Notes: generated by a model not told the origin, from the sequence alone. A DNA stretch of 64,000 nucleotides from Plazaster borealis (GCA_021014325.1 CM037464.1:7161127-7225126), one strand, 5' to 3'; numbered from the stretch's first letter, positions 45,604 to 57,674 are shown. Translations and numbers: made by a program.

Positions 45604-47238
45604 GAAAATTATGGCAAGAAATTAATCGGGACTTGCCCGGTTACATTTAACTTTCTTCATGTTTCATGATTGTGGACATTTCAGAGAATTGACCCATTTC
45701 ACTGACGTCACACGCGACTACTGTCTATCTGTTATTTTTGGAAGTCAATTTAAAGGGTCTGTACCGTAGGAGGTCCTGTTTTCAGGGCGTCCCTGAAATC
45801 GATGCAAATCTTTTACCTCTCTGCGCGCGATGTAAACAGTCCCTAGATACAATTTTTGTGGTTTGACTTGCCAAGCAAAGAGTCTCCTCTCCTTTGACCA
45901 AAACTTAGAATTATGTGAGGCTCCACTGGCAAGTTGCACTTGTATTGCAAAAATTTGTGGTATTTTAGGCATTTCTACACGGTACAAAAATATGTCATAC
46001 TGTCGGGGCAAAAAGAAAAAATTTGCCCGCCGAAAAAGTTTCATCGAACAATTTTTCAATTATCAATTCACGATGATAAAATCATGTGACTTAAAATTCT
46101 GCTGAGCATTCTGGGGAAAAAAATACAGAGGCTTAAAGAAGCCATGTGCCTTATATCATTTTCTAACAGTCTGGAGAAATTTTTTTTAAACCCTCATATC
46201 ATTTATTATTAATAACATTAACATTTAAACATTGGCTTGGTGATTCAAATATCACTGTTTATTGATATGCTTTATTATAAATGTTAAGAAACATAAAAAG
46301 ATTCAAAACTTTTTAAAAAGTCAGATTTGAAAGCCAAGACTTATTGACACTTTTTTTTTTTTTTTTTTTTTTGCAAATTACCATCGTAATTTTTAAAATT
46401 AAATAAAAAATATTTTGAATAAAATGAAGGCAACTGCTGGCTAAAGAGTCATACACAACGTCTCACAGAACACTTGAAGTCACTGCAGATGTTTCTTCTG
46501 CGTATGGCTTCACCAGGACACCATACTTTCTTGTTTGCCTCGAAAACAGGTCAAACTCAAAACACGGGGACGCTATTGAAGTCATCGAAGATCGGTGCGT
46601 GGTGTGAAAGTTTCAATGTCTATCAAGTTTTAATATATTTTTACATACTTCTTATAAACAAAGGAAGGTAATTAGGGCATCAGTTGATATATGGCATCAT
46701 TATTGTTTTTTAATTCAAAGAAAAAGGCATAGTACATATACGTTTGGTAATAACTCTGAAAATTAATGGCAATAAATTACTTGGTAAGAAGTACAGCAGC
46801 TTTGGATAGTAGACCTACAATGCATTTTGAGAAACTTTTCACTTCGCTGTACTGCGGGTAAAATATATATCATTTTCCCCCCCCCCCAAAAAAATTTAAT
46901 CTGAGAAACATTACTGCAGTAATCGTTTGAGCGTAATTAACTGTTAATATCCTTTTATGGATTTTTTCGTAAAAGGTAGGCCTATCAAGATCTGAAAGCC
47001 AAAAATATATATACTGAGTAACTTTTGTATACACCGTAATTATAGCAAATTTAACATTTCAGTTAAATATTTTTAAATTTTTAACCGTCAAGTCGGCTTA
47101 AAATCGGGCAATACATCATTAATAACAAGTGGTAGCTCGACCCCTGCCACTTCTTGTCTCGTCTACGCGGTTACCCGTCTACGCAGCCGCTGTTCTTCTG
47201 GTTTTATATGGGGGAGGGCTGGGACGACGAAGCTTTTT
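45604..47238. other. No gene; partial TTAA-element relic
   Basis: 46730-46950 resembles the first part of the element at 60688-61077 (AACTCTGAAAATTAATGGCA). A run of about 24 T lies at 46350. Confidence 0.45.
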
Positions 47239-47358
47239 TTGTGTGAAAATATCACAGATTCGTCGACAGGTGGCGTCCTATCTATTTCCGGGCTGGATGA
47301 TTTATTTACAAAAGCAAAAGCTATTCTTAATTTAGATTATCCGTACGAAAATAAAAAC
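47239..47358 (+). other. UBE2W 5' leader with in-frame upstream ATG
   Basis: An ATG at 47239 opens a frame with no stop into the UBE2W start at 47359, adding 40 residues (MCENITDSSTGG...). I take 47359 as the start because MATPWPMQKRLQ lines up with the known short UBE2W N terminus. An N-extended form cannot be excluded. Confidence 0.4.
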
Positions 47359-47382
47359 ATGGCGACTCCTTGGCCAATGCAG
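47359..47382 (+). CDS. UBE2W exon 1
   Basis: It encodes MATPWPMQ; donor GTGAGT, phase 0. Confidence 0.85.
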
Positions 47383-50300
47383 GTGAGTTTGTCCTCAATA
47401 TCATTTTGGTTATGGCGTAGAATGCAGGAACAGAGACCACTTTGTGTACACTTAAGTCTGAACAATATCCTTGGATTAATGTTGATTAGCTTGATGAAGA
47501 GATTTTATATTCTGTTTCCATTCATCATCGAATAATCGAATCATTGTGAGTGTGACTGGCAAAACTTAAACTTAAAGTGAATCAATCAATTCAACTGTTC
47601 AATGACCCTGCACTGCAGCAACCTTTCTCTCTGTCCATGGCGGAAATATAGATCTGTGGCCTTTGAAATTAAAGCGTAGAGCACCAGAACGCGCTATCGT
47701 TGGGGGTTTTATTGATCAGTTTATTTGGTTCTATCTCCAAAAACTCCATCCCATGGTTAGTAAGTTAATTTTCGTATCCGGGCGCCATTTGACTTTATGT
47801 TTATCTCCCTTTTTTTATTAAATTTTAATTAGGTCAAGATCCTTACTACCTGTTCAAAAGGGTTGACCGAATGTATAATTAAATAGACCGGAGAGGCACA
47901 GGCACATTGAACTACTACAAAATGTCAACATCATGAAAAATAAGCAATTTTGGGTCTATGGTGATGGAGGTCTTGACAACGTACTCCTACTCATAGAAAT
48001 ATGAGATTTGTTCCGCTATCATCTCCACGGAACAAACCTCATAGTTCTAGGAGTATTGACAACGCTGCTCGCTGCACTCCATTTTAGTTCCCTTTTTGGG
48101 CATGGTGGATGGGCGAGAGTTCCATCCGCGCGATGAAATACACTTGAATTTTTCTTTTTTAAAGGTCAAAATATAGCGTTTATATCTACCAATTCCTCTA
48201 GAGGAACATTTTTTTTCAAGGGAAATAAAGTCCAATATCCATTAAAAAATCAAATAAATTCCTTAGAAAGTGGCTGACGGATACAGACATTTTTCCCATA
48301 TATAGGGATGTTGGAATTTAGAGCAGTCACCGGTCTCTAGACCTTCCTCTACTCTATTGATAAATGGCAAAGCATTTTTCATACCATCACCAGAGCCTGA
48401 CTGCCTTTCATGATGCGCTTAGGGCCCAATTTCATAAAGCTGTTTAGCAGAAAAAAGTACTTTGCAAATATCTTTGCTAAGCAAACATTGAACGGGACAC
48501 CAGTCGTAACAATGTGAACTTCATAGAATTTTGGCTGGTAACCTGTTTCAGCGAAGCATGATTTGTTTTACTTAGCATGTTTTTGTGCTTACAGGCTTTA
48601 TGAAATTGGGCCCTGACCTTTTGATCACACAGGGAAGGATGTGGGTTTATCCATGATGAGGTTCTACTTAGGGTTAGGCTAGACCCAGGGGCGCTGTACT
48701 CCTTTTTTCAAAATGTTGACGACCGAAGATGTCCAAATTTCGAAAAAAGGAGTACAGCGCCCCAGTTTCTGGGTCTAGGGTTAGGCCTAGTATTATTAAT
48801 GATTACACTTTACAGGCCTTGGTATCAGGTCACTTTGTACCTTGACCCCTTCGTACCTTGGACACTTTGTACCTTTCACAAGGTTTGAAGTGACTTTGGA
48901 CACTTCGTACCCTTTACACCTTCGTACCTTTTACAAGACACTTCGTACCTTCATCAATATTTAGACAACTTGTAGGCCTTTTGTACCTTTTTGACCTCGG
49001 AATTCTGAAGGAATTATGCCTCATAATGTGCACAACAGCATTGCAGTTCAAAAGTACAGAAGGTACGAACTGACTCAGCTGACGGTACAAAGTGACCAAG
49101 GTACGGAATGGAAAATTGATGAAGTGACTGACATCCAAGGCCTTGTGCTTAAAAGCTTTTTGTAATGTAGCCACCAGGTTAGTACACTGTCCATTTCACT
49201 TGCCCCCAGGAAGTTTTAGTAGCCTACAGTGTAGATTAAACAGGAGTACATGTAGGCCTATCATAAATCTTTCTTACACATTGTAATGTATTCTATAGGC
49301 CTGGAATTAATGGTAGCGATCACAACCAGTTTAATGATCACATGAAGTTACATTTACACTCACACACTTTTATACATTTAAGTATTTAAGTAACATAATT
49401 TTAAAGATGTATTTTTCACATCTGACAAGGAAGAAATATCAGCATTTTAAAGGTAGGATCATCATTTGGTTGTAAAATATGACCTCGAAAAAACAATTGT
49501 GTAATTTCTATACGAAAGCTTAAATTTTTGTTAAAGATGGTAATGGTAGTAAGCATCCTGCAAATGCCCCCGTTGATTGGAAATCAATGAAAACATTGGA
49601 ATGTGAGAAACGATTCATTGCATGAATCGTTTCTCAGATTTCCAAGGGTTGGTGTCCGTTCCTGTACATGTTTGCTGCAGCCAGAGACGCAGTTGGTACA
49701 CACTGCAACCGCCACCTTGCTATAAATTGTGGATGGATTCTACGTTCGTGGGAAAATAAGTAGAAAAATTCACAGGTGATTTCTGTTGTATCTTTCTTGA
49801 TAATTTTGCCAATAAATCAGCATTACGTTGATAAAAACCAAAAGATGACCCTACACGAGTACCTTTAAAGAAGTAGGTTGCACGATTTTTATTAGCCCAC
49901 AGGGCAAGTTGCGAATTGGTGTCTCATAGCCGTTTTTACTAGACAATGTAACCAGGCTAGTGTTAAGGGTGAGCCATGCATTGATACTAGTATAATTAGT
50001 ATTTACGTAAAACCAACCTTCGAGTAATATTTTCCAGGTACATGTAACGTAGGACTAGGAGGGCAGTGGAAGGGTGAGGTGTTGCATTTACATGGGGATG
50101 GGGTGGTGGGTTTCCATGAAGCTCCTAAATATTTTCAAGATCCGATACAACATGTACAAGTACAATTAGGCCTATGTACACGTAACTTAAACCCGCAAGA
50201 AAATAATAGGCCTAATAGTTGCAGCACTCGGACGTTAATGTTTTTCCAAAAAGCAGCAAAATTTAGCATTTTTTCTCAGAACGAATTTGGTAGCTGAAAT

Positions 50301-53300
50301 AATAGGCCATGTACTTGGTTCTTATAGGCCTATAGTGCACATAACTAGTAGCTAGATTCAGGCACTTAACAACATTATTATCCCTGTTCATCAGGCATAA
50401 TTTTAGACCATTCCTCTAACTTTCTCAACTCCCTGGGGAGCATACAACCCCAAGCTGCTTAAATTGGCGCTAAGGGGTTAATCCAACACAATACTGTCTC
50501 AGCCCTCTCAGGTTCCCATCCTGGGTTAATAGAAGCAATTCTGGTTAAGTGCCTTGCTCAAGGACACAAGTGTCATGACCGGGAATCGAACCCACACTTC
50601 GATTATCAGCCATCAGAACTTGAGTCTGAATGCAGCAGAACGGTTGGCCGTGACAAACCACAATGCTATTTCAAAACGAAAACAACAAAATTACTTTCGC
50701 AGTTGGCCACACATAATGCACAAAATAATTAATGCAAATTGTTTGTATGGCTGCTTGTTGTAACATGAGATAGTGTGTGGTCCTAATAATTGTTGTACTT
50801 TTTACTAACTTACCTTAGTTACTTTAATCATTGAAAGCTTTTTTTTTTTTTTTTGGGGGGGGGGGGCTTGTTCACTGTTTCTACAAATACAATTTCGACT
50901 TCCTCAACTAAAAGAAAAAGCTCTTTAATATCCAAATCTGTCTCGTTATCGCTTTATACTTTTATTAGAAACGTCTTCAGAATGAGTTACTTCAGTTGCA
51001 GAGAGACCCTCCAGTAGGCATCAGTGTGAATCCCAAGACAGCGTCTAATACTCTCACATCGTAAGTAGTTGTGGGTGGGGGGGGGGCTCCCATTACAATG
51101 ACCATACATGTAGATATTATAATCAAAACCCATGATTCTCCCGATGATTGTAGCGTGGAGGATTACGTCGAACCATGTGTTGAAACTTTGCCTTTTTTTT
51201 TCAAACTTTTTTCCCCCAACATTTTTATGGTACCATATACATGTACATGCAGCACCATCGTAATCAACCAATTGGTGTCTCATACTTAATGACATGGGAA
51301 TAGTTCGAGCCCAATTCGCCGTATTTTTTATCACATGAGGGTGTATGTTGACCAATTAAAAAGTAAACAAGTAAACAAATGGTTTATTTTTTTATTTTTT
51401 TTATTATGTTTATGTATTTCGTCATTGATGCAAACAAACTACAAACAGGCAATTAAAATCAGATGAAACTGTAATTGTGATGCAAGACAATTAGACATTC
51501 CCTGACCAAAAGCGCCCTCATGCGGTCAAAAATATGGTCCATTGAAATAGCCCAAAATTAGTATGAAGTGCTGACAAACAAAGAGATAAAAGTACATTGT
51601 ACATATATATCCAAATCTACAAATGAATGACTCTTGTATTTTTGCCACATATAGATGGAGCGTTGATGTAAATGGTGCTCCTGGATCCCTGTACGAAGGA
51701 GAGAATTTTCAACTACAGTTCACTTTTGGGAAAAGATACCCCTTCGATTCCCCCGAGGTAAATTTAGGGTCCTCTCCGAATTTAACAGCTTCGGCAGTGG
51801 CTATGTTCGGATTGCTGAAAAAAACAAAACTATTCTTCAATGTTGTTGCTGAAGCCAACGGCTGTAGTAGCCATAGTCAGACATGATATTCTTCCTACTT
51901 CAGTCTGATTTCCGATTTTTTTGCCCTCAGAAAAATCAGCAAAATTGTTATTAATTAGACTAAAATGTCTAAAGCCTATACCATGTACATGTAGGTCAAC
52001 CTTTGTACTCAATAAAAGTCACTGTCTGCTTAAAGGCAAGGTGTACTTTTGGTAATTACTCCACAAGTTAATGACCATAAAAACTTACTTGGTAAAGACC
52101 ACTGGAGAGCTGTTGATATTATAAAACATTGTTAGAAACAACCCCCTTTGAAGTAATGTAGTTTTAGGCATGAAGCCTTTCTCAGGCATCTGAAAGCACA
52201 CTATTCTATGCAACAAGGGTGTGCTTTCAGATACGAATAAAAAGTTCTTGCAAGAAGTTTTTATTATTTTAGTGAGAAATTACCTCTTTCTCAAAAACTA
52301 CGTTACTTCAGAGGGATTCATTTCCTACAATGTTGTATACTATCAACAGCTCTCCGTTGCTTGTTACCAAGTAAGTTTTTATGCTAATATTTGTTTTGAG
52401 TCATTACCAAACGTGTACGATACCTTTAAGGAGTGACCTTTGGTACAGTTTCTATTTTTTACCATAATAGGCATGCATTTTAACTAGACTGCCGTCGATT
52501 TCACCAAAGTCTTCCTAACTTAGGACTAATCCTAGGCAATGCTAAGAGATAGGACTAGTCTTAAGTTAGGACCAGTACTTAAGACTAGTCCTATCTCTTA
52601 GCATTGCCTAGGATTAATCCTAAGTTAGGCAGAGTTTGGTGAAATCGACGGCTGGTCCCCTGTCTTATTCGTAAGGATAAAGACATGGAAGACAGGCACT
52701 TGTCTCATAAACCCATCTGCTTCATTGAATAGACATATACATGCAATAACGCAGAAACTACCATTTATACTACACACATGAGTGGGGTGTACATACACAG
52801 TATTATAGCATGCAAGGTCAAAGGTACATCTGGGACGTGTTTTCGCGGTTGTGTAACCAATAACTGTTTCGGTTAATCACTGGCCAATGACCGCAACAGT
52901 TATTGGTTACAGCTGTGAGAAAATGCATCTCTGGGGGGCAACCAGCAGGTTTTGAAGGCCGGTATCTGGCGATACTCACGCGCCAAGACGTTCTTCACTT
53001 TGTACAGCTGGCACTGGTACCACAGACTGCAGCAAAGTAGCATAGCTTCCAGGCTAACATTGGGTGCATGGGTTTCTTCTGTTTGTACAGGTGGCACTGG
53101 CACCAAGACTGCCGCAAAGTAGCATACCTACCAGGCTAGCATTGGGTGCCTAGGTTTCTTCTGTTTGTACAGCTGGCACTGGTACCACAGACTGCAGCAA
53201 AGTAGCATAGCTTCCAGGCTAACATTGGGTGCATGGGTTTCTTCTGTTTGTACAGCTGGCACTGGCACCAAGACTGCCGCAAAGTAGCATACCTACCAGG

Positions 53301-56300
53301 CTAGCATTGGGTGCCTAGGTTTCTTCTGTTTGTACAGCTGGCACTGGTACCACAGACTGCAGCAAAGTAGCATAGCTACCAGGCTAGCATTGGGTGACTG
53401 GGTTTCTTCTGTTTGTACAGCTGGAACTGGTACCACAGACTGCCGCAAAGTAGCATAGCTTCTGGGCTAGCATTGGGTGCCTGGGTTTCTTTGTTGTACA
53501 GCTGGTATTCTGTGGAAACCCCATGGCTTGTGTACTGTGCACTTAGCAGTCTCCACAGCCTCCTACTGTGGAATTTTGTGGCACAGGCCAGTTGGGGAGG
53601 AGAGTATACCAAGAGTAATAAGGAAGAAAAATAACATGGGAAACCAGTCTCAATAATGCAATGATGTGATGAAATATTTGTTAAATCAATGACTTACATG
53701 CGTTTTTGTAGAGATTTCCGTAATTTTGTAAAAACTTTCAGTAAAGTTGTGTATAACTCTTTTGAAGTTTATTTCACAGTTTTGTTTATTTTTTTGCTTT
53801 TCTTTAGGTAATATTCACCGGTAACATTCCGGTTCACCCGCATGTCTACAGCAATGGGCACATATGTTTATCCATCCTAACCGAAGACTGGTCCCCTGCT
53901 TTGTCGGTGCAGGCAGTCTGCTTAAGTATAGTAAGCATGCTGAGCAGTTGCACCGTAAAGGTAAGTTTTTGTTTTCCCCTGGCAATGTTTTGTTAGTCCT
54001 CCCACTATAGGTGTGTTTCTCAAGACAACCAACCCATACCTCACTATGCCACAACAGTGGCAGTTTGAGGCACACACCCATGTTGATGTAGAGAGTAGAG
54101 CCATTGCCCAAGGTGTTTCAATGAGAGTGGTAAACTGGAGAACCCACCAGCTGTGCTTAAATGCATTGTAGACTGGGCTACTGTTGCTGGGGATAAGGTT
54201 CTCACAAGAACTTGGCGACTAGTGGAATTCACTACCCGACTAGTTGCGCTTCAATTAGTCGCGACTTCGACACTAGTTGGGACTATTTTCAGCTGCCAGC
54301 ACAAGATGGTAAAATTCAGGCTGAAATGAGAAGTATGCATTGCATTGGACGCCATTGCAGTAAGCAACTCTTTTGATGCAACAATATATCAGAGCAAGCA
54401 ATAAAAATGTTGCCAGGGAGACAAGTGAAATTCGCTACCCGTCTAGTCGCGCTTCAATTAGTCGCAGCTTCGTCACTAGTCACTAGTTGCGACAATTTTT
54501 TCAGTAGTCGTGGCGTCGCGGTTAACTAGTTAGTTGAAAAGTGGTAGTTGCGACTGGACATAGCAATGAATAGTCGCGACATCGACACTAGTCGCCCAGG
54601 CCTAGTTCTCACACCGGGGTCCAATTTCATGACACTGCTTGAAACCGCAGTATTCACGGCATGCACTGCCTCCCTGCAGCACTCCCATACAGGAGAGTCT
54701 GGAAATTCCGGTCACGCAGCGATTCCTTCCATTTATTATGATTTGGTTATTAAGTTTACGGACCGATTTTGTAAAAAGTATTAACTTTTTTTCGCCATTG
54801 GATTTTATACCAGCGTTCTCCATTAACAGTGGTCCGCTTGCCAGATGCCAGTTAAAACGCCCAAGGACCAGTCAAACTTTACTCTAAACCATTGTAAACC
54901 ATTGGCTAGTTCAGTGTTGAAAAGCATCGCTGTTTCATTTGAGATATGGACAATTGAAAAAGCTGGTGGACTTGTGAGATGACAAGCTAACTGGTCATGC
55001 TGGCCAGTCACTGAAAAAGTTAAGGGCAACGCTGTATACAGTACTACATTCAAAGTTTAATATTGTTCTCAGATCTCATGGAGGGGATGGGGGGGCTCTA
55101 GGGCCCTACTCCTGGTTGCGCCACTGGCACTAATCCTACTGTTGTGTTAAGGGTTGATAGCCAGTGTTGTAGCTAGAGAATTTTTAGTGGTGGGTGTGAC
55201 TTCACTGACTTGGACCTGTTTGCGGAACGAGCGAAGCGATTCCAGCGAACGGAACCTCACGAGTAGCAGCCGGCGTCTTCAACACAGCATCATTTTGACT
55301 TCGCGCATCCAACCCGCAAAATTACCCCCCCCCAAAAAAAAAAAGAAAAGAAAGAAAAACAAAATCAAGAAGAAAAAATCTTACATTATACAGTAAAATA
55401 CTCTTTTTGTTCGTCCGGGGTACCCTAAATTAGTCTTTTTGGTAGAATGAAGCCTTAACGTTCTGTAGTCATTCGTAAACAAGCTAAAATTTCCATGGAA
55501 CTGTGCTTCGTTATTGACCATGCGTGCGGACTCGAGCATGCGCAGACACGTCAAGTCTTTGGTCAAGGCGTTTGTAACTGGTTTTGTGTGCTACTGTTAA
55601 CGTGTAATTTCATCAATAGAGGGCGTTTACCCTCGCGCTATCGAATTGTTCTAAAACGTCCTCTGGCGTTCAATGTTTCTTGCATTTATTGTCGCACGCA
55701 AAGTAACGAGATAACAAAGACTACAAGCCTGTAAAATGGAAACGATATGCAAACGTGTGTCCCATGGGATCTTGCGTTGTGTACATCGTGATCATTATGT
55801 GTTCTGTGTTTCGCGGCACTTTCGAGCGATTTTTTTTTTCACTATTATCTGAACCGTAAAAATGTTAAAGTGTAACCGGATGATGGGTCGGTTAACCGTG
55901 TAAACCGTATAACCAACACAGCCTTACTAAGTACTACTTTTCTTCACAAATAGTTACGTTTACAGCAGTTTTTTATGTGAAATTAGTGCCGGTTGGAAGC
56001 AGTGTTTTTCAGCAGAAGTGGTGGGCGGAAATCCTCGGTGCCGGTCGGGCCCGCCCGGCGCCGACCACCGTAGCTAGAACGCTGTTGATAGCATTTCAAT
56101 AAAGTGCATTCTGGTTAATTTTCAAATTTTGATTCAATTTTTTTGACAGAAACGTCCCCCAGACAACACATTTTATGTCAGAACGTGCAGTAAAAGTCCC
56201 AAGAAAACAAAATGGTGGTATCATGGTAAGTTGGTGTCATTTTAGTTCAGTTGTTAAGGTATTCTTTTGTTTTGGTAAATGGTTGTCTATGGTAAAAGAC

Positions 56301-57529
56301 AAAAGAAGATCAGTATAACAATGGGGGGGTTATTAGTTTTAATATAACTGGTTGTAAAGGTCATACCATTACAGTAAATAGTTACATCTAAAATTCTGTC
56401 AAGATCTAGAGAATAGCATTTGATGACCCCACAGGTCACCGTTGGTTATTTCAATTGCCGCAAGTTAAAATAAATGAGCCTGACTTGAACGCTCACACTT
56501 TTCTGGACAAAACATATACATAATTTTTACTTTGTTAGTTTTTTTTAAAATCAATGTTACGCATCCACAATTCGGCACCTTGGCTGTGTAACGGCCCAAC
56601 TATAAGCTGGAATTGCCTGAAAGTGTGGTCCAGCCTCTCTACCATGGGCAGCGCGCCGTATCTATACCCAATCGCTTCTAACCCCCTGTTTAGGATGTGC
56701 CGACAAACAAAGCTGATTGGCTCCCAAAAGTGACTGCTTTGGGTGCATACTTGTAAAAAAAATGCTTAGTACGCACATGTCAAAATGCTGGTATTTTGAC
56801 TTTGACGCGGTTTTGAGCCATGTTTTACACGGTCTCTCTAAACTGCATACAGTTAGCCATGTCACAAGAAAAAGAGGGGACCAGTTGTTCATGATTTGAT
56901 GCCTCTTTTGCAAGCTACATAGCAAATTGTGATAAATACAATTTCAATTTTTATACAGTACAAATATTTTCTTAAAATTAACATTAAAACAAAATTAATA
57001 CATGGAACGAGGATGCTTATTTTTTAGAAACCCCATGTGCCAATCACACCTAAATTTGTGCCACCATTACATAGGTTTAAAGATAATATGAATGTCTGTT
57101 GGGCAAAATTCTTACTTGTTTACAAGTTACCGGAAACGGGGGTAAAGTCTTATTCTCAGGTTTTCTTTGTTGATTTGTGAAACTTATTTTATTTTCATAT
57201 ATTTCATGGCTCAATGTTACTTTCTAAATAATATGATATAATTTTTATAGCCATAAACTACATTAAACTAAAGTATTTGAAGAAACAGAATTGCCCACTT
57301 GTAAAACTCAATATGGTTGGGACCAGCCTCACAACCATGGGCAGCGCGCCTTATCAAAACCTCTCGTCACTAACCCCTGGAAGGGAAGCACTGAAAATCA
57401 ATGCTGATTGGCTGACCAAAAAGGCTCTGGAGGACGCCCTTTAAAAGCTTTTGGTCACTTGTATATAACCAATAATAATAATAATATCCCCAATGTCTGC
57501 TTGCTTCTCTTTCAGATGACAAAGTTTGA
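47359..57529 (+). CDS. Ubiquitin-conjugating enzyme E2 W, complete six-exon gene
   Basis: UBE2W is the E2 that attaches ubiquitin to the alpha-amino group of disordered protein N termini, working with E3s such as CHIP and FANCL. The exons are 47359-47382, 50969-51060, 51655-51757, 53808-53960, 56150-56225 and 57516-57529. All introns are GT-AG and all phases fit, giving 153 residues against about 151 in vertebrates. The protein begins MATPWPMQKRLQNELLQLQ, has the UBC-fold segment SLYEGENFQLQFTF and RYPFDSPE, then VHPHVYSNGHICLSIL. The catalytic cysteine is at about residue 93, and HPH replaces the HPN of most E2s, a UBE2W trait. It ends KTKWWYHDDKV, like the flexible UBE2W tail. The introns are large and full of repeats. 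Identification is firm. Confidence 0.95.
47975..48065. repeat. Hairpin in UBE2W intron 1
   Basis: TTGACAACGTACTCCTA and its diverged inverse TAGGAGTATTGACAACG, together with inner TTTGTTCCG and CGGAACAAA, form an imperfect hairpin. Confidence 0.5.
48423..48617. mobile_element. Short inverted-repeat element in UBE2W intron 1
   Basis: The ends are GGGCCCAATTTCATAAAGC and, inverted, GCTTTATGAAATTGGGCCC. It is of the same type as 9209-9459. Confidence 0.7.
48679..48779. repeat. Long hairpin in UBE2W intron 1
   Basis: The arms include GGGGCGCTGTACTCCTTTTT and its exact inverse, with outer CTAGACCCAG and CTGGGTCTAG pairing as well. The loop is about 32 bases. Confidence 0.8.
48836..49140. repeat. 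CACTTCGTACCTT repeat cluster
   Basis: Some ten diverged copies of GACACTTCGTACCTTT occur, and two inverse copies (AAGGTACGGA, GGTACAAAGTGACC) lie at the right end, giving loose overall dyad symmetry. Confidence 0.6.
49605..49635. repeat. Perfect 14-bp hairpin
   Basis: GAGAAACGATTCAT, loop TGC, ATGAATCGTTTCTC. The flanks TTGGAAAT/ATTTCCAA extend the symmetry. Confidence 0.75.
50380..50672 (-). mobile_element. tRNA-derived SINE copy in UBE2W intron 1
   Basis: Minus-strand GTGTGGGTTCGATTCCCGGT contains a perfect pol III B box (GGTTCGATTCC). CACTTGTGTCCTTGAGCAAG and GCACTTAACC follow, as in the copy at 8632-9511. Confidence 0.7.
50969..51060 (+). CDS. UBE2W exon 2
   Basis: The acceptor is TATTAG. 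It encodes KRLQNELLQLQRDPPVGIS and NPKTASNTLT plus 2 bases; donor GTAAGT. Confidence 0.9.
51655..51757 (+). CDS. UBE2W exon 3
   Basis: The acceptor is CATATAG. It completes Ser, then WSVDVNGAPGSLYEGENF and onward to YPFDSPE; donor GTAAAT, phase 0. Confidence 0.95.
51880..52020 (+). repeat. Dispersed repeat in UBE2W intron 3
   Basis: It is similar to 57755-57915, sharing CATGATATTCTT, AAAAATCAG and GTACATRTAGGTCA. Confidence 0.6.
52030..52429. mobile_element. TTAA-flanked MITE in UBE2W intron 3
   Basis: TTAA occurs at 52030-52033 and 52426-52429. The ends are AGGCAAGGTGTACTTTTGGT and, inverted, ACCAAACGTGTACGATACCT. Confidence 0.8.
52492..52651. repeat. 160-bp near-perfect hairpin in UBE2W intron 3
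   Basis: The outer arms CCGTCGATTTCACCAAA and TTTGGTGAAATCGACGG pair exactly. The inner arms pair almost completely up to a central few bases at about 52571. TCCTAACTTAGGACT and AGTTAGGA motifs give smaller dyads inside. Confidence 0.9.
52995..53510 (+). repeat. ~83-bp minisatellite, six copies
   Basis: The unit includes TTCTGTTTGTACAGCTGGCA, CTGGTACCACAGACTGC, GCAAAGTAGCATA and CCAGGCTAGCATTGGGTG. Two alternating subtypes (GGTACCACAG and GGCACCAAG) suggest a dimeric expansion. It lies in UBE2W intron 3. Confidence 0.85.
53808..53960 (+). CDS. UBE2W exon 4 with catalytic cysteine
   Basis: The acceptor is TTCTTTAG. The exon has 51 codons and holds VHPHVYSNGHICLSIL and TEDWSPALSVQAVCLSIV; donor GTAAGT. 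Confidence 0.95.
54216..54600 (+). repeat. CTAGTCGCGACTTCGACACTAG repeat cluster
   Basis: Phrases such as GCGCTTCAATTAGTCGC and TCGACACTAGT recur in two blocks (54216-54290 and 54425-54600). It lies in UBE2W intron 4. Confidence 0.65.
56150..56225 (+). CDS. UBE2W exon 5
   Basis: The acceptor is TTTTGACAG. It encodes KRPPDNTFYVRTCSKSPKK and TKWWYH plus one base; donor GTAAGT. Confidence 0.95.
56630..56740 (+). repeat. Direct repeat in UBE2W intron 5, copy 1
   Basis: It is similar to 57325-57445, sharing CCATGGGCAGCGCGCC and GCTGATTGGCT. Copy 2 ends about 70 bases before the last exon. Confidence 0.55.
57516..57529 (+). CDS. UBE2W exon 6 (terminal)
   Basis: The acceptor is CTCTTTCAG. It completes Asp, then DKV and TGA. 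Confidence 0.9.
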
Positions 57530-57674
57530 CGAGGCGAGAAGACAGTTTGCCATCCCTAACTACAGCAACTCATCACGGATAGCTGTGAGTCTTAGCATAG
57601 ACAGAAATCTTGTACAAATTCGGTTCACTTCAAAGACACAGAGAGAGGACACTACGGAATTTAATCCATAGAGG

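Noticed and set aside
52900..53612. Minus-strand frames with repeated NASPEAMLLCGSLWYQ phrases
   Set aside because: They are products of the minisatellite in the UBE2W intron, with no independent support.
57408..57671. 87-residue frame over the last UBE2W exon
   Set aside because: It reads a different phase from the spliced gene and starts in the intron.
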